Both the position numbers and the translations under genes were made by a program. Under the pieces are notes generated by a model that was not told the origin of the DNA, made no database searches, and saw nothing but the letters and a program-made list of their open reading frames with translations. Below, piece after piece: positions 63,166-64,000 of a stretch of 64,000 bases of DNA. Location of the stretch: contig JARULA010000001.1 in NCBI GenBank assembly GCA_029688995.1, positions 124,001 through 188,000 of the forward strand. The letters are read 5' to 3'. Source of the stretch: Marinilabiliaceae bacterium ANBcel2. Lineage in GTDB: Bacteria > Bacteroidota > Bacteroidia > Bacteroidales > Marinilabiliaceae. Numbering within the stretch: position 1 is the first letter of the stretch; every line of letters starts with the position of its first letter.

Positions 63166-64000
63166 ATGAGAAACAAAACATTTTTTTTGACAATTATCTC
63201 TCTATGCCTCATGGCATTAACAGTTAAAGGAGATGAAAAAGAGCGAATGCAATGGTTTAAAGATGCCAAACTTGGAGTTTTTATCCATTATGGAATTTAT
63301 GCAGTTGATGGGATTGATGAATCATGGTCCTTTTTTAATGGCTATATCTCCCATAAAGATTACATGAAACAACTGGATGGTTTTACTGCATCAAATTATG
63401 ATACAGACCGGTGGGCACGTCTTTTTAAGGAAGCGGGAGCGCAATATATTATAATGACCTCTAAGCATCATGATGGGGTAGCTTTATGGGAAAGTGATAC
63501 AGATCATCTTAATGTTGTAGATCATACCCCCGCAAACAGAGATCTGGTTACTCCATTTATGAACTCAATGAGAGATCATGGCATGAAAGCCGGACTATAC
63601 TACTCATTAATAGATTGGTCATATCCAAACTATCCTGCCTTTACAAGAGATAGTGTTAGGTATCATAATGATCCTGAAAGATGGGAGGAGTTCAGATTAT
63701 TTATGTTTAAACAGCTGGAAGAGATTGCTGACAAGTTTGATCCTGCTGTCTATTGGTTTGATGGAGACTGGGAACATTCTGCCGATGAGTGGCATTCATC
63801 CAAAATAAGAGAGATGATACTTAATAATAATAGCTCTGCAATAATCAACGACAGATTAAATGAGTATGGAGATTATTCAACACCCGAGCAGGGAATGCCT
63901 GTTGCTCAACCTGCAAACAAGTATTGGGAGCTGTGCCTCACAACAAATGATTCATGGGGCTACCAGCATCAGGATGTTAACTACAAAACGCCATATCAGG
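63166..64000 (+). CDS. GH29 alpha-L-fucosidase (3' end outside window)
   Basis: The first 278 codons of a GH29 enzyme that removes alpha-linked L-fucose; the frame is still open at base 64000. It starts at ATG 63166 with a signal peptide (MRNKTFFLTIISLCLMALTVKG), apparently cleaved rather than lipidated. Family motifs: RMQWFKDAKLGVFIHYGIYA, YIIMTSKHHDGVALWES, DLVTPFMNSMRDHGMKAGLY, YYSLIDWS, and VYWFDGDWEH, where Asp199 is the nucleophile, followed by NDRLNEYGDYSTPEQ. The acid/base residue would lie beyond or near the window end. Divergent from the GH92 operon; a shared N-glycan or fucosylated mannan substrate is inferred. Confidence 0.94.
   Translation, partial: MRNKTFFLTIISLCLMALTVKGDEKERMQWFKDAKLGVFIHYGIYAVDGIDESWSFFNGYISHKDYMKQLDGFTASNYDTDRWARLFKEAGAQYIIMTSKHHDGVALWESDTDHLNVVDHTPANRDLVTPFMNSMRDHGMKAGLYYSLIDWSYPNYPAFTRDSVRYHNDPERWEEFRLFMFKQLEEIADKFDPAVYWFDGDWEHSADEWHSSKIREMILNNNSSAIINDRLNEYGDYSTPEQGMPVAQPANKYWELCLTTNDSWGYQHQDVNYKTPYQ

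Noticed and set aside
1-64000. Defence island, prophage, CRISPR array, insertion sequence or tRNA gene
   Set aside because: Both strands were read for such genes and repeats; only housekeeping, transport, envelope and glycan-degradation genes were found.

Overview
The window is low in G+C (roughly a third by eye) and tightly packed. It looks like a chromosomal piece of a Bacteroidota genome, probably an anaerobic or facultative member of the Bacteroidales/Marinilabiliales. The reasons are: archaeal-type ProS, an OstA-like/SurA gene string, DUF3127, DUF5063 and DUF2795 proteins, lipoprotein glycoside hydrolases of families GH92/GH2/GH29, a complete Rnf complex, few Shine-Dalgarno sequences, and promoters of the Bacteroidota type (TTTG-N19-TAnnTTTG, best seen at 12663-12693). 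Genus-level assignment is not possible from this alone. I see no tRNA, rRNA, insertion sequence, prophage or CRISPR array.

Layout. 1-3578: end of a YbdG-like mechanosensitive channel, then pepT and proS. 3579-5499: a lipoprotein with His/Tyr heptad repeats and a long Ser/Arg-rich tail, with an unusually strong ribosome binding site. 5500-11462: a strongly foldable intergenic element followed by a co-directional set: FadL-like outer-membrane protein, lipoprotein binding protein, FecCD permease, ATPase, and a TrmO-FmdE-zinc-ribbon fusion. This resembles a metal or metal-complex uptake locus. 11471-12633: a free methionine-R-sulfoxide reductase and an ECF sigma factor. 13106-21337: RNA- and DNA-handling genes (tex, DEAD-box helicase, RlmI-like methyltransferase, 3'-5' exonuclease, DUF5063, recQ, small ssb). 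21416-27871: a fused nucleoside kinase, uvrA, a lytic transglycosylase and rluF.

27887-33868 is one minus-strand operon, RseC-like protein followed by RnfB-C-D-G-E-A and a four-helix membrane protein: an ion-translocating ferredoxin:NAD+ oxidoreductase. 34066-38657 holds recG, a methyltransferase, a LolD/MacB-type ATPase, a cobalamin adenosyltransferase and a DUF2795 protein. 38698-45790 is an envelope-biogenesis string (OstA-like, SurA-like, a foldase-like lipoprotein, a double-parvulin protein) next to guaB. 45982-50693 has a lipoprotein, DUF3127, cyclophilin, a pRiA4b ORF-3-like protein, an FKBP lipoprotein, mnmD and a membrane protein. gnd stands alone at 51064-52518.

52629-64000 is a glycan-degradation locus: a minus-strand operon GH92 - GH92 - GH2 beta-mannosidase - GH92, divergent from a GH29 alpha-L-fucosidase cut by the window end. 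The set suits trimming of fucosylated, mannose-rich N-glycan-like material. No SusC/SusD pair is in view.

Many genes here begin downstream of the longest open frame; starts were moved to the first supported ATG where the longest frame used TTG/GTG or ran through a promoter. I found no unmistakable new defence or mobile system. The most promising leads are the TrmO-FmdE/ABC locus with its folded leader, the DUF3127 protein with an SSB-like acidic tip, and the divergent GH92 in the glycan operon.
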